A DNA stretch of 21,699 nucleotides from an uncultured Altererythrobacter sp. (GTDB lineage Bacteria; Pseudomonadota; Alphaproteobacteria; Sphingomonadales; Sphingomonadaceae): contig CAMPIX010000030.1 in assembly GCA_946886565.1 (NCBI GenBank), positions 1 through 21,699 on the forward strand. Direction: 5' to 3'. The translations under genes were made by a program, and so were the position numbers. The notes below the pieces were generated by a model. It did no database searches. It had not been told where the DNA came from and saw only the letters and a list, made by a program, of their open reading frames with translations. This document shows, in pieces, positions 1 to 7,538 of this stretch; the first letter of the stretch is position 1, and every line of letters begins with the position of its first letter.

Positions 1-587
1 TCGGAATCGATCCGCTGAAGCACGACATCCGCTTCGTCGAGGACGACTGGGAAAGTCCCACATTGGGCGCCTGGGGGCTGGGCTGGGAGGTCTGGTGCGA
101 CGGGATGGAGGTGACCCAGTTCACCTATTTCCAGCAGATGGGCGGGTTCGACTGCAAGCCGGTGGCAGGCGAGCTGACCTACGGGCTAGAGCGCCTGGCG
201 ATGTACATCCAGGGCGTCGACAACGTGTACGATCTCGACTTCAACGGTCGCGGGACGAGCTACGGCCACGTCTTCCTCGAGAACGAGAAGCAGATGTCGA
301 AGTGGAACTTCGAGGTCGCCGATACCGAGGCGCTGTTCGACCTGTTTCGCAAGGCCGCCGCCGAATGCCGTAACTGCCTCGCCAACGACGTGCCCATCGC
401 CGCCTACGAGCAGGCGATCGAGGCGAGCCACGTGTTCAACCTCCTCCAGGCGCGCGGCGTGATCTCGGTGCAGGAACGCGCCAGCTACATGGCCCAGGTC
501 CGCGACCTGGCGCGCGGCTCGTGCGAGGCCTACATGGCCAAGGAAGCGCCGGTCTGGGCGGAGAAATACCCGGAGTGGTCGAAGTGA
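1..587 (+). CDS. glyQ: Glycyl-tRNA synthetase alpha subunit (partial, 5' end outside window)
   Basis: This is the catalytic subunit of the bacterial alpha2beta2 glycyl-tRNA synthetase, a class II enzyme that activates glycine and charges tRNA-Gly in the cytoplasm. The reading frame is open from base 3 and ends at TGA 585-587, so about 194 C-terminal residues are visible; the family is usually near 300. Diagnostic stretches are [44 protein letters not shown] and [20 protein letters not shown], all hallmark GlyQ motifs including the class II core. A TTG at 63 could be mistaken for a start, but conserved sequence continues upstream of it. glyS follows on the same strand after a 148-bp gap that is nearly filled by a palindromic repeat. 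Confidence 0.97.
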   Translation, partial: GIDPLKHDIRFVEDDWESPTLGAWGLGWEVWCDGMEVTQFTYFQQMGGFDCKPVAGELTYGLERLAMYIQGVDNVYDLDFNGRGTSYGHVFLENEKQMSKWNFEVADTEALFDLFRKAAAECRNCLANDVPIAAYEQAIEASHVFNLLQARGVISVQERASYMAQVRDLARGSCEAYMAKEAPVWAEKYPEWSK

Positions 588-600
588 TGTGGCTTGCGAA

Positions 601-730
601 AATCCTCCCCTGCAAGGGGAGGGGGACCGCCGAACCGCAGGTTCGGGGGTGGAGGGGTGTCCCCACTCGCAACCGGCGACACCCCTCCGTCAGCGGCTGC
701 GCCGCTGCCACCTCCCCTTGCAGGGGAGGA
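601..730 (+). repeat. Palindromic repeat element, copy A (glyQ-glyS gap)
   Basis: The element is about 130 bp. Its ends are inverted copies of each other: CCTCCCCTGCAAGGGGAGG (604-622) and its exact reverse complement (711-729), each also a hairpin. Inside are a small stem CGAACC/GGTTCG (631-645), an inverted pair GGAGGGGTGTC/GACACCCCTCC and a palindrome around AGCGGCTGCGCCGCT. Its last 53 bases (678-730) match copy B in glyS (1669-1721) at 52 of 53 positions. It fills most of the glyQ-glyS gap and its right end carries the glyS ribosome-binding site. No transposase is present, so it resembles a REP/MITE-like non-autonomous element. Confidence 0.9.
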
Positions 731-738
731 TCGGTATG
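722..738 (+). promoter_or_regulatory. glyS Shine-Dalgarno sequence supplied by the repeat
   Basis: AGGGGAGGA (722-730) lies five bases before the ATG at 736. These bases are the right terminus of repeat copy A, so the element itself provides ribosome binding for glyS. The same bases form one arm of a terminal hairpin (711-729), so folding could mask the site. The start at 736 is chosen because the protein then begins MTDFLLELRSEEIPARMQ, the canonical GlyS N-terminus. The in-frame GTG at 589 would only add translated repeat. Confidence 0.75.
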
Positions 739-3192
739 ACCGACTTCCTCCTCGAACTCCGGTCCGAGGAAATCCCTGCGCGGATGCAGGCCGGCGCGCG
801 GGCCGAACTCGAAAAGCTTTTCCGTCGCGAGTTGGACACCGCTGGGGTACGGGCCGGTGAAATCGACGTCTGGTCCACCCCCCGCCGCCTCGCGCTGATC
901 GCGCGCGGTCTGCCCGAGGCGACCGAGGCCGTCAGCGAGGAAGCCAAGGGCCCGCCCGAAGGCGCGCCCGACGCCGCGATCGACGGCTTCTGCCGCAAGA
1001 ACGGCGTGCGCCCCGATCAGCTCGAGCTGCGCGACGTCAAGGGCCGCATGACCTGGTTCGCGGTGATCGAGAAGCCCGGCCGCGCGACCCGCGATCTGCT
1101 CGCCGAGGCGATCCCCGCGATCGTGCGCGACTTCGCCTGGCCCAAGTCGATGCGTTGGGGTGCCGCCTCGATCAGCACCGAAAGCCCGCGCTGGGTGCGG
1201 CCGCTCTCGGGCGTGGTCGCGATCCTCGGCGAAGAGCTGGTCGAATGCGAGACCGCGGGCGTCGTCTCGGGCTACGCCACCCGCGGCCACCGCTTCCACT
1301 GCCCGGGCGAGGTGACGATCGGCGGCGCCGACGACTACGCCGAAAAGCTGCGCGCCTGCCACGTCATCGTCGACCATGAGGAACGCGCCGCGCTGATCCG
1401 CGAAGGCGCCGCGAAGGCCGCCGCCGAGGCCGGCCTGACGCTGGTCGAGGACGAGGGGCTGGTGGTCGAGAACGCCGGTCTCACCGAGTGGCCCGTGCCA
1501 TTGCTCGGCCGCTTCGACGAGGCCTTCCTCGACGTCCCGCCCGAGGTCATCCAGCTCACCGCGCGCACCAACCAGAAGTATTTCGTGTGCGTAAATCCTC
1601 CCCGGAACGGGGAGGGGGACCGCTCGCTGCAGGCGAGTGGTGGAGGGGTGTCGCCCTCTACGGCCGGGGACACCCCTCCGTCAGCGGCTGCGCCGCCGCC
1701 ACCTCCCCTTGCAGGGGAGGATAGACTAGCCAACGCCTTCGTCTGCACCGCCAACATCGCCGCGGAAGACGGCGGCGCGGCGATCGTCGACGGCAACCGC
1801 AAGGTCCTCGCCGCCCGCCTCGCCGACGCGCGCTTCTTCTGGGAGCAGGACCGCAAGACCCCGCTCGCCGAACACGCGAACAAGCTCGAGCGGATCACCT
1901 TCCACGAAAAGCTCGGCACCGTCGCCGACAAGGTCGAGCGGGTGGCGAAGCTGGCAAGATGGCTGGTGGAGGAGGGGATCGTTAATCCTCCCCGGAACGG
2001 GGAGGGGGACCATCCGAAGGATGGTGGAGGGGCACCCTCGACGGCTCATGACGCCGGTCCTTCCGAGCCCTCGCCCGTGCCCCTCCACCCCGCCGCTTCG
2101 CGTCGCGGTCCCCCTCCCCCGGTGGGGGAGGGTTTGGCCGACCTCGCCGAACAGGCCGCGCGCCTGTGCAAGGCCGACCTCGTCACCGAAATGGTCGGCG
2201 AGTTCCCCGAGCTGCAGGGCCTGATGGGCGGCTACTACGCCCGCGCCGAGGGCCTGCCCGATGAAGTCGCCGACGCCATCCGCGATCACTACAAGCCGGT
2301 CGGGCAGGGCGACGAAGTGCCCACCGCACCGGTGACGGTGGCGGTGAGTTTGGCGGACAAGTTGGATACGATCACAGCCATGTTCGCAGTCGAGCCACCT
2401 ACTGGCTCTAAGGACCCTTTTGCGGTGCGGCGCGCGACGTTGGGAGCAATCCGTCTCATCCAAGACAATCAGTTGAGAGCCGGTCTTCGAACGGTATTCG
2501 ACCAGTCGATCATGGGATTCAAGAAACTTGACGCGCCCGGCGAAGGCAAGTCGAACTACTTCCTTACGATTGCGATGATGGCAGAAAAGCTCCCCAACTT
2601 CTTCGCCGACCGCCTCAAAGTCCAACAACGCGAAGCCGGTGTCCGCCACGACCTGATCGACGCGGTCTTCGCGCTCGGGAACGAAGACGACCTCGTGCGG
2701 CTTCTAGCCCGCGTGAACGCCCTGCAAGCCTTCATGGAAACCGAAGACGGCGCCAACCTGCTCGCCGGCTACAAGCGCGCGGCCAACATCCTCAAGAAGG
2801 AGGATTGGCACGGCTTCGAGGGGGAGATCGCCCAGACCGGGGAAGAAGACCCGCTCGCCAATGTCGACGATCCCGACCTCAAGGCGGTGATCGACGCCAG
2901 GATGGCCGACGCGCGTGCGAAAGAACTTTCCTACACCCCCGAGCCTGCGGAAAAGGCGCTGATGGATGCGCTCGATTCGGCCGAACCCGCCGCCGCCAGG
3001 GCGGTCGCCGCGGAGGATTTCGCGGCCGCGATGGCCGCGCTCGCCAGTCTGCGGGCACCGATCGACCGCTTCTTCGAGGAAGTGACGGTAAACGCCGATG
3101 AAGAAAACAAGCGCGCGCACCGGCTCGACCTGCTTGCGCGGTTTCGTGCTGCAGTGCACAACGTGGCCGACTTCTCCCGTATCGAGGGGTAG
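736..3192 (+). CDS. glyS: Glycyl-tRNA synthetase beta subunit with two in-frame repeat-derived inserts
   Basis: The beta subunit of glycyl-tRNA synthetase is needed for tRNA-Gly recognition and partners GlyQ in the cytoplasm. The protein is 818 residues; family members are nearer 690-725. Family blocks include the N-terminus MTDFLLELRSEEIPARMQ, RTNQKYFVC, ANAFVCTANI, the HD-like block FHEKLGTVADKVERV (about residue 389), DLVTEMVGEFPELQGLMGGYYA, GSKDPFAVRRATLGAIRL, and a C-terminal helical DALR-type anticodon-binding region. The excess length is explained by two stretches, residues about 286-330 and 416-466, which are translations of palindromic repeats B and C. Both begin VNPPRNGEGD, are Pro/Gly/Ala-rich, and fall between conserved blocks without breaking the frame. 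Bases about 2341-2535 also show codon use unlike the rest of the gene. ppdK follows after 63 bp. Confidence 0.95.
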   Translation: MTDFLLELRSEEIPARMQAGARAELEKLFRRELDTAGVRAGEIDVWSTPRRLALIARGLPEATEAVSEEAKGPPEGAPDAAIDGFCRKNGVRPDQLELRDVKGRMTWFAVIEKPGRATRDLLAEAIPAIVRDFAWPKSMRWGAASISTESPRWVRPLSGVVAILGEELVECETAGVVSGYATRGHRFHCPGEVTIGGADDYAEKLRACHVIVDHEERAALIREGAAKAAAEAGLTLVEDEGLVVENAGLTEWPVPLLGRFDEAFLDVPPEVIQLTARTNQKYFVCVNPPRNGEGDRSLQASGGGVSPSTAGDTPPSAAAPPPPPLAGEDRLANAFVCTANIAAEDGGAAIVDGNRKVLAARLADARFFWEQDRKTPLAEHANKLERITFHEKLGTVADKVERVAKLARWLVEEGIVNPPRNGEGDHPKDGGGAPSTAHDAGPSEPSPVPLHPAASRRGPPPPVGEGLADLAEQAARLCKADLVTEMVGEFPELQGLMGGYYARAEGLPDEVADAIRDHYKPVGQGDEVPTAPVTVAVSLADKLDTITAMFAVEPPTGSKDPFAVRRATLGAIRLIQDNQLRAGLRTVFDQSIMGFKKLDAPGEGKSNYFLTIAMMAEKLPNFFADRLKVQQREAGVRHDLIDAVFALGNEDDLVRLLARVNALQAFMETEDGANLLAGYKRAANILKKEDWHGFEGEIAQTGEEDPLANVDDPDLKAVIDARMADARAKELSYTPEPAEKALMDALDSAEPAAARAVAAEDFAAAMAALASLRAPIDRFFEEVTVNADEENKRAHRLDLLARFRAAVHNVADFSRIEG
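1594..1721 (+). repeat. Palindromic repeat element, copy B, in frame inside glyS
   Basis: The left end is hairpin CCTCCCCGGAACGGGGAGG (1597-1615) and the right end is CCTCCCCTTGCAGGGGAGG, identical to the right end of copy A. The second stem is CTCGC/GCGAG (1623-1637). The 3' 53 bases differ from copy A at one position, which suggests recent spread or gene conversion. Translated in the glyS frame it gives a Pro-rich insert between KYFVC and LANAFVCTANI, two stretches normally joined by a short loop. It contains no stop in this frame. Confidence 0.9.
1984..2132 (+). repeat. Palindromic repeat element, copy C, in frame inside glyS
   Basis: The first 27-28 bases (AATCCTCCCCGGAACGGGGA and onward) equal those of copy B. 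The second stem is CATCC/GGATG (2011-2023). The right end is a different palindrome, CCCTCCCCCGGTGGGGGAGGG-type (2112-2132), so this copy belongs to a related subtype and is about 20 bp longer. It is translated in the glyS frame as about 50 residues starting NPPRNGEGD and ending PPPPVGEG, between LARWLVEEGI and LADLAEQAARLCKADL. Confidence 0.88.
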
Positions 3193-3203
3193 TGGAGTTT
3201 AAA

Positions 3204-3234
3204 CCCAGGACACCGTCAACTGTGTCAACCTGGG
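3204..3234 (+). other. Hairpin in the glyS-ppdK gap
   Basis: CCCAGG (3204-3209) can pair with CCTGGG (3229-3234), with an inner GACAC/GTGTC pairing. It lies between the glyS stop and the ppdK ribosome-binding site. No T-run follows, so it is not a clear intrinsic terminator; it could be a processing or leader hairpin. This is visible pairing only. Confidence 0.35.
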
Positions 3235-3255
3235 GCCGATCGAACCGGAGATAGA

Positions 3256-5919
3256 ATGAGCCAGACAGTCTTCACCTTCGGCGGCGATTCACCGCATACG
3301 AATGCGCGGCAGAAGGACAAGACCGTCACGGGCGGCAAGGGTGCGAACCTCGCCGAGATGGCCGCGATCGGTCTCCCCGTGCCGCCGGGCTTCACCATCG
3401 CGACGGATGAGTGCGTGCGCTACCTGAAGGAAGGCGCCGATTTTTCGGAGACCTTGCGAGAAGAGGTCGCCACGGCGCTGCAACATATCGAGAAATCGGT
3501 CGGCAAGCGCTTCGGCGATCCCGCCGATCCGCTGCTCGTCTCGGTCCGCTCGGGCGCGCGGGTCTCGATGCCCGGGATGATGGACACCGTCCTCAATCTC
3601 GGCCTCAACGACGAAACGGTCGAGGGCCTCGCGGCCACCTCGGGCGATCCGCGCTTCGCGTGGGATTCGTACCGCCGCTTCGTCCAGATGTACTCCGACG
3701 TCGTCCTCGGCCTCGATCATGGCCTGTTCGAGGAAGCGCTCGAAATCGCCAAGGAAGACAAGGGCTTCTATAACGATACCGAGATGGAATGCGAAGACTG
3801 GCGGGCGCTGGTCGGTCAATACAAGGCGATCGTCGCCGCCGAGCTCGGCGAACAATTCCCGCAGGATGTGTTTCATCAACTTTGGGGTGCCGTCCGGGCC
3901 GTCTTCGACAGCTGGGACAGCGACCGCGCCAAGGTCTATCGCCGGCTGAACGACATTCCCGGCGATTGGGGCACCGCGGTCAATGTCCAGGCGATGGTCT
4001 TCGGCAATATGGGCGAGACCAGCGCCACCGGCGTCGCCTTCACCCGCGATCCGGCGACTGGCGAGAAAGCCTACTACGGCGAATACCTGATCAATGCGCA
4101 GGGCGAGGATGTCGTCGCCGGCATCCGCACCCCGCAATATCTGACCAGGGCCGCGCGCGAGACGGCGGGGGCCAAGCCGCGTTCGATGGAAGAGGCGATG
4201 CCCGAGGCCTATGCCGAACTCGCCCGCGTGTTCGAACTGCTCGAGCGGCACTATCGCGACATGCAGGACATCGAATTCACAGTCGAGCGCGGCAAGCTGT
4301 GGATGCTCCAGACCCGCAGCGGCAAGCGCACCGCCAAGGCCGCGCTCAAGATGGCGGTCGATATGGTGGAAGAGGGGCTGATCGACGAAAAGACCGCGGT
4401 GCTGCGGGTCGATCCGATGGCGCTCGACCAGCTGCTCCACCCCACGCTCGACCCCGATGCGCCGCGCGATGTACTCGCCGCCGGGCTTCCGGCTTCTCCC
4501 GGTGCCGCGTCGGGCAAGATCGTGCTCGACGCCGACACCGCCGAGCAATGGTCGCAGCGCGGCGAGAAGGTCATCCTTGTGCGCGTCGAGACCAGCCCGG
4601 AGGACATTCACGGGATGCACGCCGCGCAGGGCATCCTCACGGCGCGCGGCGGCATGACGTCACACGCGGCGGTGGTCGCACGGGGCATGGGCCGGCCGTG
4701 CGTTTCGGGAGCGCCGGGGGTTTCGATCGACCTCAAGGGGCGCACGCTGCGCATCGGCGAGCGCGCGCTGGCCGAGGGCGATACGCTGACGCTCGACGGC
4801 GGCACCGGGCAGGTCATGGCGGGCGAGGTCGCGACGATCGAGCCCGAGCTCGCGGGCGACTTCGGCACGCTGATGGAATGGGTCGACCGGCACCGCCGGA
4901 TGAAGGTGCGCACCAATGCCGAGACGCCGGCCGACTGCCGCATGGCGCGCCAGTTCGGGGCGGAGGGCATCGGTCTGTGCCGTACCGAGCACATGTTCTT
5001 CGACGCCGCGCGCATCAGCGCGGTGCGCGAGATGATCCTCGCCGACAGCGAGAACGGCCGCCGCGCCGCACTCGCCAAGTTGCTGCCCGAACAGCGCGCC
5101 GACTTCCGCGAGATCTTCGAAGTCATGGCCGGGCTGCCGTGCACCATCCGCCTGCTCGATCCGCCGCTGCACGAATTCCTGCCGCACGCCGACGCCGATT
5201 TCGCCGAGCTCGCCGATGCCACGGGGCTGGGGGTCGACCACCTCAAGCGCCGCGCGGGCGACCTGCATGAGTTCAACCCCATGCTCGGCCATCGCGGGTG
5301 CCGGCTCGGGATCACCTACCCCGAAATCTACGAGATGCAGGCGCGCGCGATCTTCGAGGCGGCGTGCGATGTCGCCGAGGCGCGCGACGAGCCGCCGCTG
5401 CCCGAGGTGATGATTCCGCTGGTTGCGACGAAGCGCGAACTCGAGCTGCTGCGTGCACTGGTCGAACGTGTCGCTGGCGAGGTCTTTACCGAGAAGGGGC
5501 GCGAGGTCGCCTATCTCGTCGGCACGATGATCGAGCTTCCGCGCGCTGCGCTGATGGCCGGCGAGATCGCCGCAGAAGCGCGCTTCTTTTCGTTTGGAAC
5601 GAACGATCTGACCCAGACCACTCTGGGCGTTTCGAGGGACGATTCGGCGCGTTTCCTCACCCAGTATGTCGAGAAGGGCGTGTTTCCGCGCGACCCGTTC
5701 GTCAGCATCGATATCGACGGGGTCGGCCAGCTGATTGAACTCGCCGTCGAGCGCGGCCGCGCGGCCCGCGCCGATCTCAAGCTCGGCATCTGCGGCGAGC
5801 ACGGCGGCGATCCGTTGAGCATCGGCTTCTGCGAGCAGGTCGGGCTCGATTATGTGAGCGCCTCGCCATATCGCGTGCCGATCGCGCGCCTGGCCGCCGC
5901 GCAGGCGACTTTGCGCTAG
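3256..5919 (+). CDS. ppdK: Pyruvate, phosphate dikinase
   Basis: PPDK interconverts pyruvate, ATP and phosphate with phosphoenolpyruvate, AMP and pyrophosphate in the cytoplasm, and can feed gluconeogenesis. The 887-residue protein has the full family length. The N-terminal ATP-grasp region starts at VTGGKGANLAEMAAIGLPVPPGF. The phosphohistidine domain has GGMTSHAAVVARGMGRPCVSG with the phosphorylated His at about residue 470. The C-terminal PEP/pyruvate TIM barrel has GIGLCRTEHMFF, LGHRGCRLGITYPEIYEMQ, SFGTNDLTQTTLG and GICGEHGGDP with the catalytic Cys at about residue 846. GGAG sits five bases before the ATG. It is collinear with glyQS. Its stop lies in a shared GCTAGC with the convergent methyltransferase. 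Confidence 0.98.
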   Translation: MSQTVFTFGGDSPHTNARQKDKTVTGGKGANLAEMAAIGLPVPPGFTIATDECVRYLKEGADFSETLREEVATALQHIEKSVGKRFGDPADPLLVSVRSGARVSMPGMMDTVLNLGLNDETVEGLAATSGDPRFAWDSYRRFVQMYSDVVLGLDHGLFEEALEIAKEDKGFYNDTEMECEDWRALVGQYKAIVAAELGEQFPQDVFHQLWGAVRAVFDSWDSDRAKVYRRLNDIPGDWGTAVNVQAMVFGNMGETSATGVAFTRDPATGEKAYYGEYLINAQGEDVVAGIRTPQYLTRAARETAGAKPRSMEEAMPEAYAELARVFELLERHYRDMQDIEFTVERGKLWMLQTRSGKRTAKAALKMAVDMVEEGLIDEKTAVLRVDPMALDQLLHPTLDPDAPRDVLAAGLPASPGAASGKIVLDADTAEQWSQRGEKVILVRVETSPEDIHGMHAAQGILTARGGMTSHAAVVARGMGRPCVSGAPGVSIDLKGRTLRIGERALAEGDTLTLDGGTGQVMAGEVATIEPELAGDFGTLMEWVDRHRRMKVRTNAETPADCRMARQFGAEGIGLCRTEHMFFDAARISAVREMILADSENGRRAALAKLLPEQRADFREIFEVMAGLPCTIRLLDPPLHEFLPHADADFAELADATGLGVDHLKRRAGDLHEFNPMLGHRGCRLGITYPEIYEMQARAIFEAACDVAEARDEPPLPEVMIPLVATKRELELLRALVERVAGEVFTEKGREVAYLVGTMIELPRAALMAGEIAAEARFFSFGTNDLTQTTLGVSRDDSARFLTQYVEKGVFPRDPFVSIDIDGVGQLIELAVERGRAARADLKLGICGEHGGDPLSIGFCEQVGLDYVSASPYRVPIARLAAAQATLR

Positions 5920-6671
5920 CTTTTCCAGCCTGTTAAAGTGATAATCTCGAACGGTTCGATCACTCGCTCGTCCTGATCCGCGCGTTCGAGAAATGCTGCC
6001 TGGGCGCGCGCGACGGCCTCTCGGGGAAGCGATGGCGGCGCGGACGACAGCACATTGGTCAGCGCCTGCGCGCGCAAATCCTCGACGAGCCGCAGCAGCG
6101 AACCATACCGCACCTTGAGCGTGAAAGAATCGGCGACCTGGCGCGCGAACCCCGCACGCTGAAGCAGCGCCGCTGCCGCGCGCATGTCGATCATCGGGTG
6201 CATCCGCGCCGCGGGTCGCTCGGGCTCGGCGGCGAGCAGCGCGCGCCGCAGGTTGGGCAAGCTCCCCGCGCCGAGGAAGCTCGCGATCGCAATCCCGCCC
6301 GGCGCCAGCGCCTCGCGCATATGCAGCAGCGCACCCGGCACATCGTTGACCGTGTCGAGCGAGCCGAGGCTGGCGATCAGGTCGTAACCGCCCTCGATTT
6401 CGGCTTCCTCGTCGATCGTTCCGGGCCCGCGGGCATCGATCCGCGCCGCCGTTGCGTCAAGCGTCCGCACCGCCACGCCGGTCGGATCGCCGATGACCAG
6501 CGCCGATTCCATTCGGTGGTTGATGAAGCCGAGCCGGTCCTCGATCTCCTCGGCCATCGCGCGGAACACGAAATCGGGCGCATCGGGGCGCTGTTGCAGC
6601 GAGAGCGCCCGCTGCCACCGCGCGATGCGGCGTGGCTGAGAAAAGATCTGCGGAACCGTGGTCGAACCCAT
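5916..6671 (-). CDS. SAM-dependent methyltransferase-like protein (BioC/NDUFAF5-like)
   Basis: A 251-residue protein resembling the methyltransferase family that includes bacterial BioC-like proteins and mitochondrial NDUFAF5. It starts MGSTTVPQIFSQPRRIARWQ, and the block YDLIASLGSLDTVNDVPGAL followed by LREALAPGG-like sequence (actual HMREALAPGG) is the typical post-motif II region of that family. Motif I, normally an acidic-glycine-rich loop, reads ALVIGDPTG, a degenerate form, so SAM binding is not certain. An ATG pair occurs at 6672-6674 and 6669-6671; upstream sequence in this frame is antisense to comF and not conserved-looking. It overlaps the ppdK stop by four bases and is divergent from comF across 54 bp, an arrangement often seen in alphaproteobacteria. 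The substrate is unknown. Confidence 0.8.
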   Translation of the reverse strand: MGSTTVPQIFSQPRRIARWQRALSLQQRPDAPDFVFRAMAEEIEDRLGFINHRMESALVIGDPTGVAVRTLDATAARIDARGPGTIDEEAEIEGGYDLIASLGSLDTVNDVPGALLHMREALAPGGIAIASFLGAGSLPNLRRALLAAEPERPAARMHPMIDMRAAAALLQRAGFARQVADSFTLKVRYGSLLRLVEDLRAQALTNVLSSAPPSLPREAVARAQAAFLERADQDERVIEPFEIITLTGWKS

Positions 6672-6725
6672 CATCGCCGCCCTGCCGCCCTTGCCAAGCG
6701 CATGCAAGCGCCGCAGCATCCCGAT

Positions 6726-7538
6726 ATGCGCACAGCTGCGATCCTGCGCGAATCCGTCGCCCCGCTGGTGGACCTGCTCTATCCACCGCGCTGCCCGGTG
6801 TGCGGCGCGGGCATCGCGCAGCAGGACGGCTTGTGCGCAGTGTGCTGGGGCGAACTCGCCATCCCCGGCGAACCGGCCTGCGCGCTGTGCCAACGCCCGT
6901 TCGGCAGCGATGCCGCGGAGCAGGACACGATCTGCGCGCCATGCCTCGCGCACCCGCCACGGCACGACGGAATCGCTGCCGGTACGATCTACAACGGCAC
7001 CGCACGCAAGCTGGTGCTTGCGTTCAAACACGGCCGCCGGATCGCGCTCGCATCGATGCTGGCGCGGCTGATCGCGGCGCGATTGCCTGCGCGCGAGGGC
7101 GAGTGGCTGCTGGTGCCTGTCCCGCTGCACAGCGGGCGGCTGTGGCGGCGCGGTTTCAACCAGGCAGCACTCATCGCACGCGACCTCGCCCGGCTGACCG
7201 GCGGTGGGCTCGCGGTCGACGCGCTGGTGCGGCGCAAGCCGACGCCGATGCTCGGCGGTCTCGGCCGCAAGGCGCGCGCGCGGGCGCTGACAGGGGCGAT
7301 CGCGGTCGATCCCCGCCGCACGGGAATGCTGCGCGGGGCGAACGTGGTGCTGGTCGACGACGTGCTCACCAGCGGGGCGACCAGCGAAGCCTGCGTCGCT
7401 GCGCTCAAACGAGCGGGCGCGGCGCGGGTCATCGTCGCGTGCTTTTCACGGGTGCTGGACGAGGCGGATGGGGGCGGGGCGCTACGCAAGGAGCCGGATA
7501 ACGAAACGCCCGGAGCCGAAGCCCCGGGCGCCACGTGA
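6726..7538 (+). CDS. comF: ComF family phosphoribosyltransferase-like protein
   Basis: ComF-family proteins combine an N-terminal zinc-ribbon with a PRTase fold and are linked to DNA uptake and recombination; the exact reaction is not established. The 270-residue protein starts MRTAAILRESVAPLVDLLYP. Cysteine pairs CPVC (about residues 23-26), CAVC, CALC and CAPC form the zinc site. LVLAFKHGRR, LLVPVPLHSGRLWRRGFNQA and the PRPP loop VVLVDDVLTSGAT follow in the usual order. The ATG at 6726 is chosen because homology begins there; the open frame upstream is antisense to the methyltransferase. The last codons overlap a GC-rich hairpin. Confidence 0.93.
   Translation: MRTAAILRESVAPLVDLLYPPRCPVCGAGIAQQDGLCAVCWGELAIPGEPACALCQRPFGSDAAEQDTICAPCLAHPPRHDGIAAGTIYNGTARKLVLAFKHGRRIALASMLARLIAARLPAREGEWLLVPVPLHSGRLWRRGFNQAALIARDLARLTGGGLAVDALVRRKPTPMLGGLGRKARARALTGAIAVDPRRTGMLRGANVVLVDDVLTSGATSEACVAALKRAGAARVIVACFSRVLDEADGGGALRKEPDNETPGAEAPGAT
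7507..7530 (+). terminator. GC-rich hairpin at the 3' end of comF
   Basis: CGCCCGG (7507-7513) pairs with CCGGGCG (7524-7530) around a short loop, inside the last codons of comF. No run of T follows, so it would be a weak intrinsic terminator or an RNA 3'-end stabiliser. It is palindromic and would act on either strand. Confidence 0.4.

Noticed and set aside
589..735. N-terminal extension of GlyS from GTG 589
   Set aside because: It only translates repeat copy A; conserved GlyS sequence begins at ATG 736, which has a good ribosome-binding site.
1594..2132. Inserts in glyS as introns or inteins
   Set aside because: No group I/II intron or intein motifs are visible; the inserts are short, in frame, and match a repeat also found between genes.
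601..2132. CRISPR-like array formed by the three repeats
   Set aside because: Only three unevenly spaced palindromes with coding sequence between them; no short regular spacers or cas genes.
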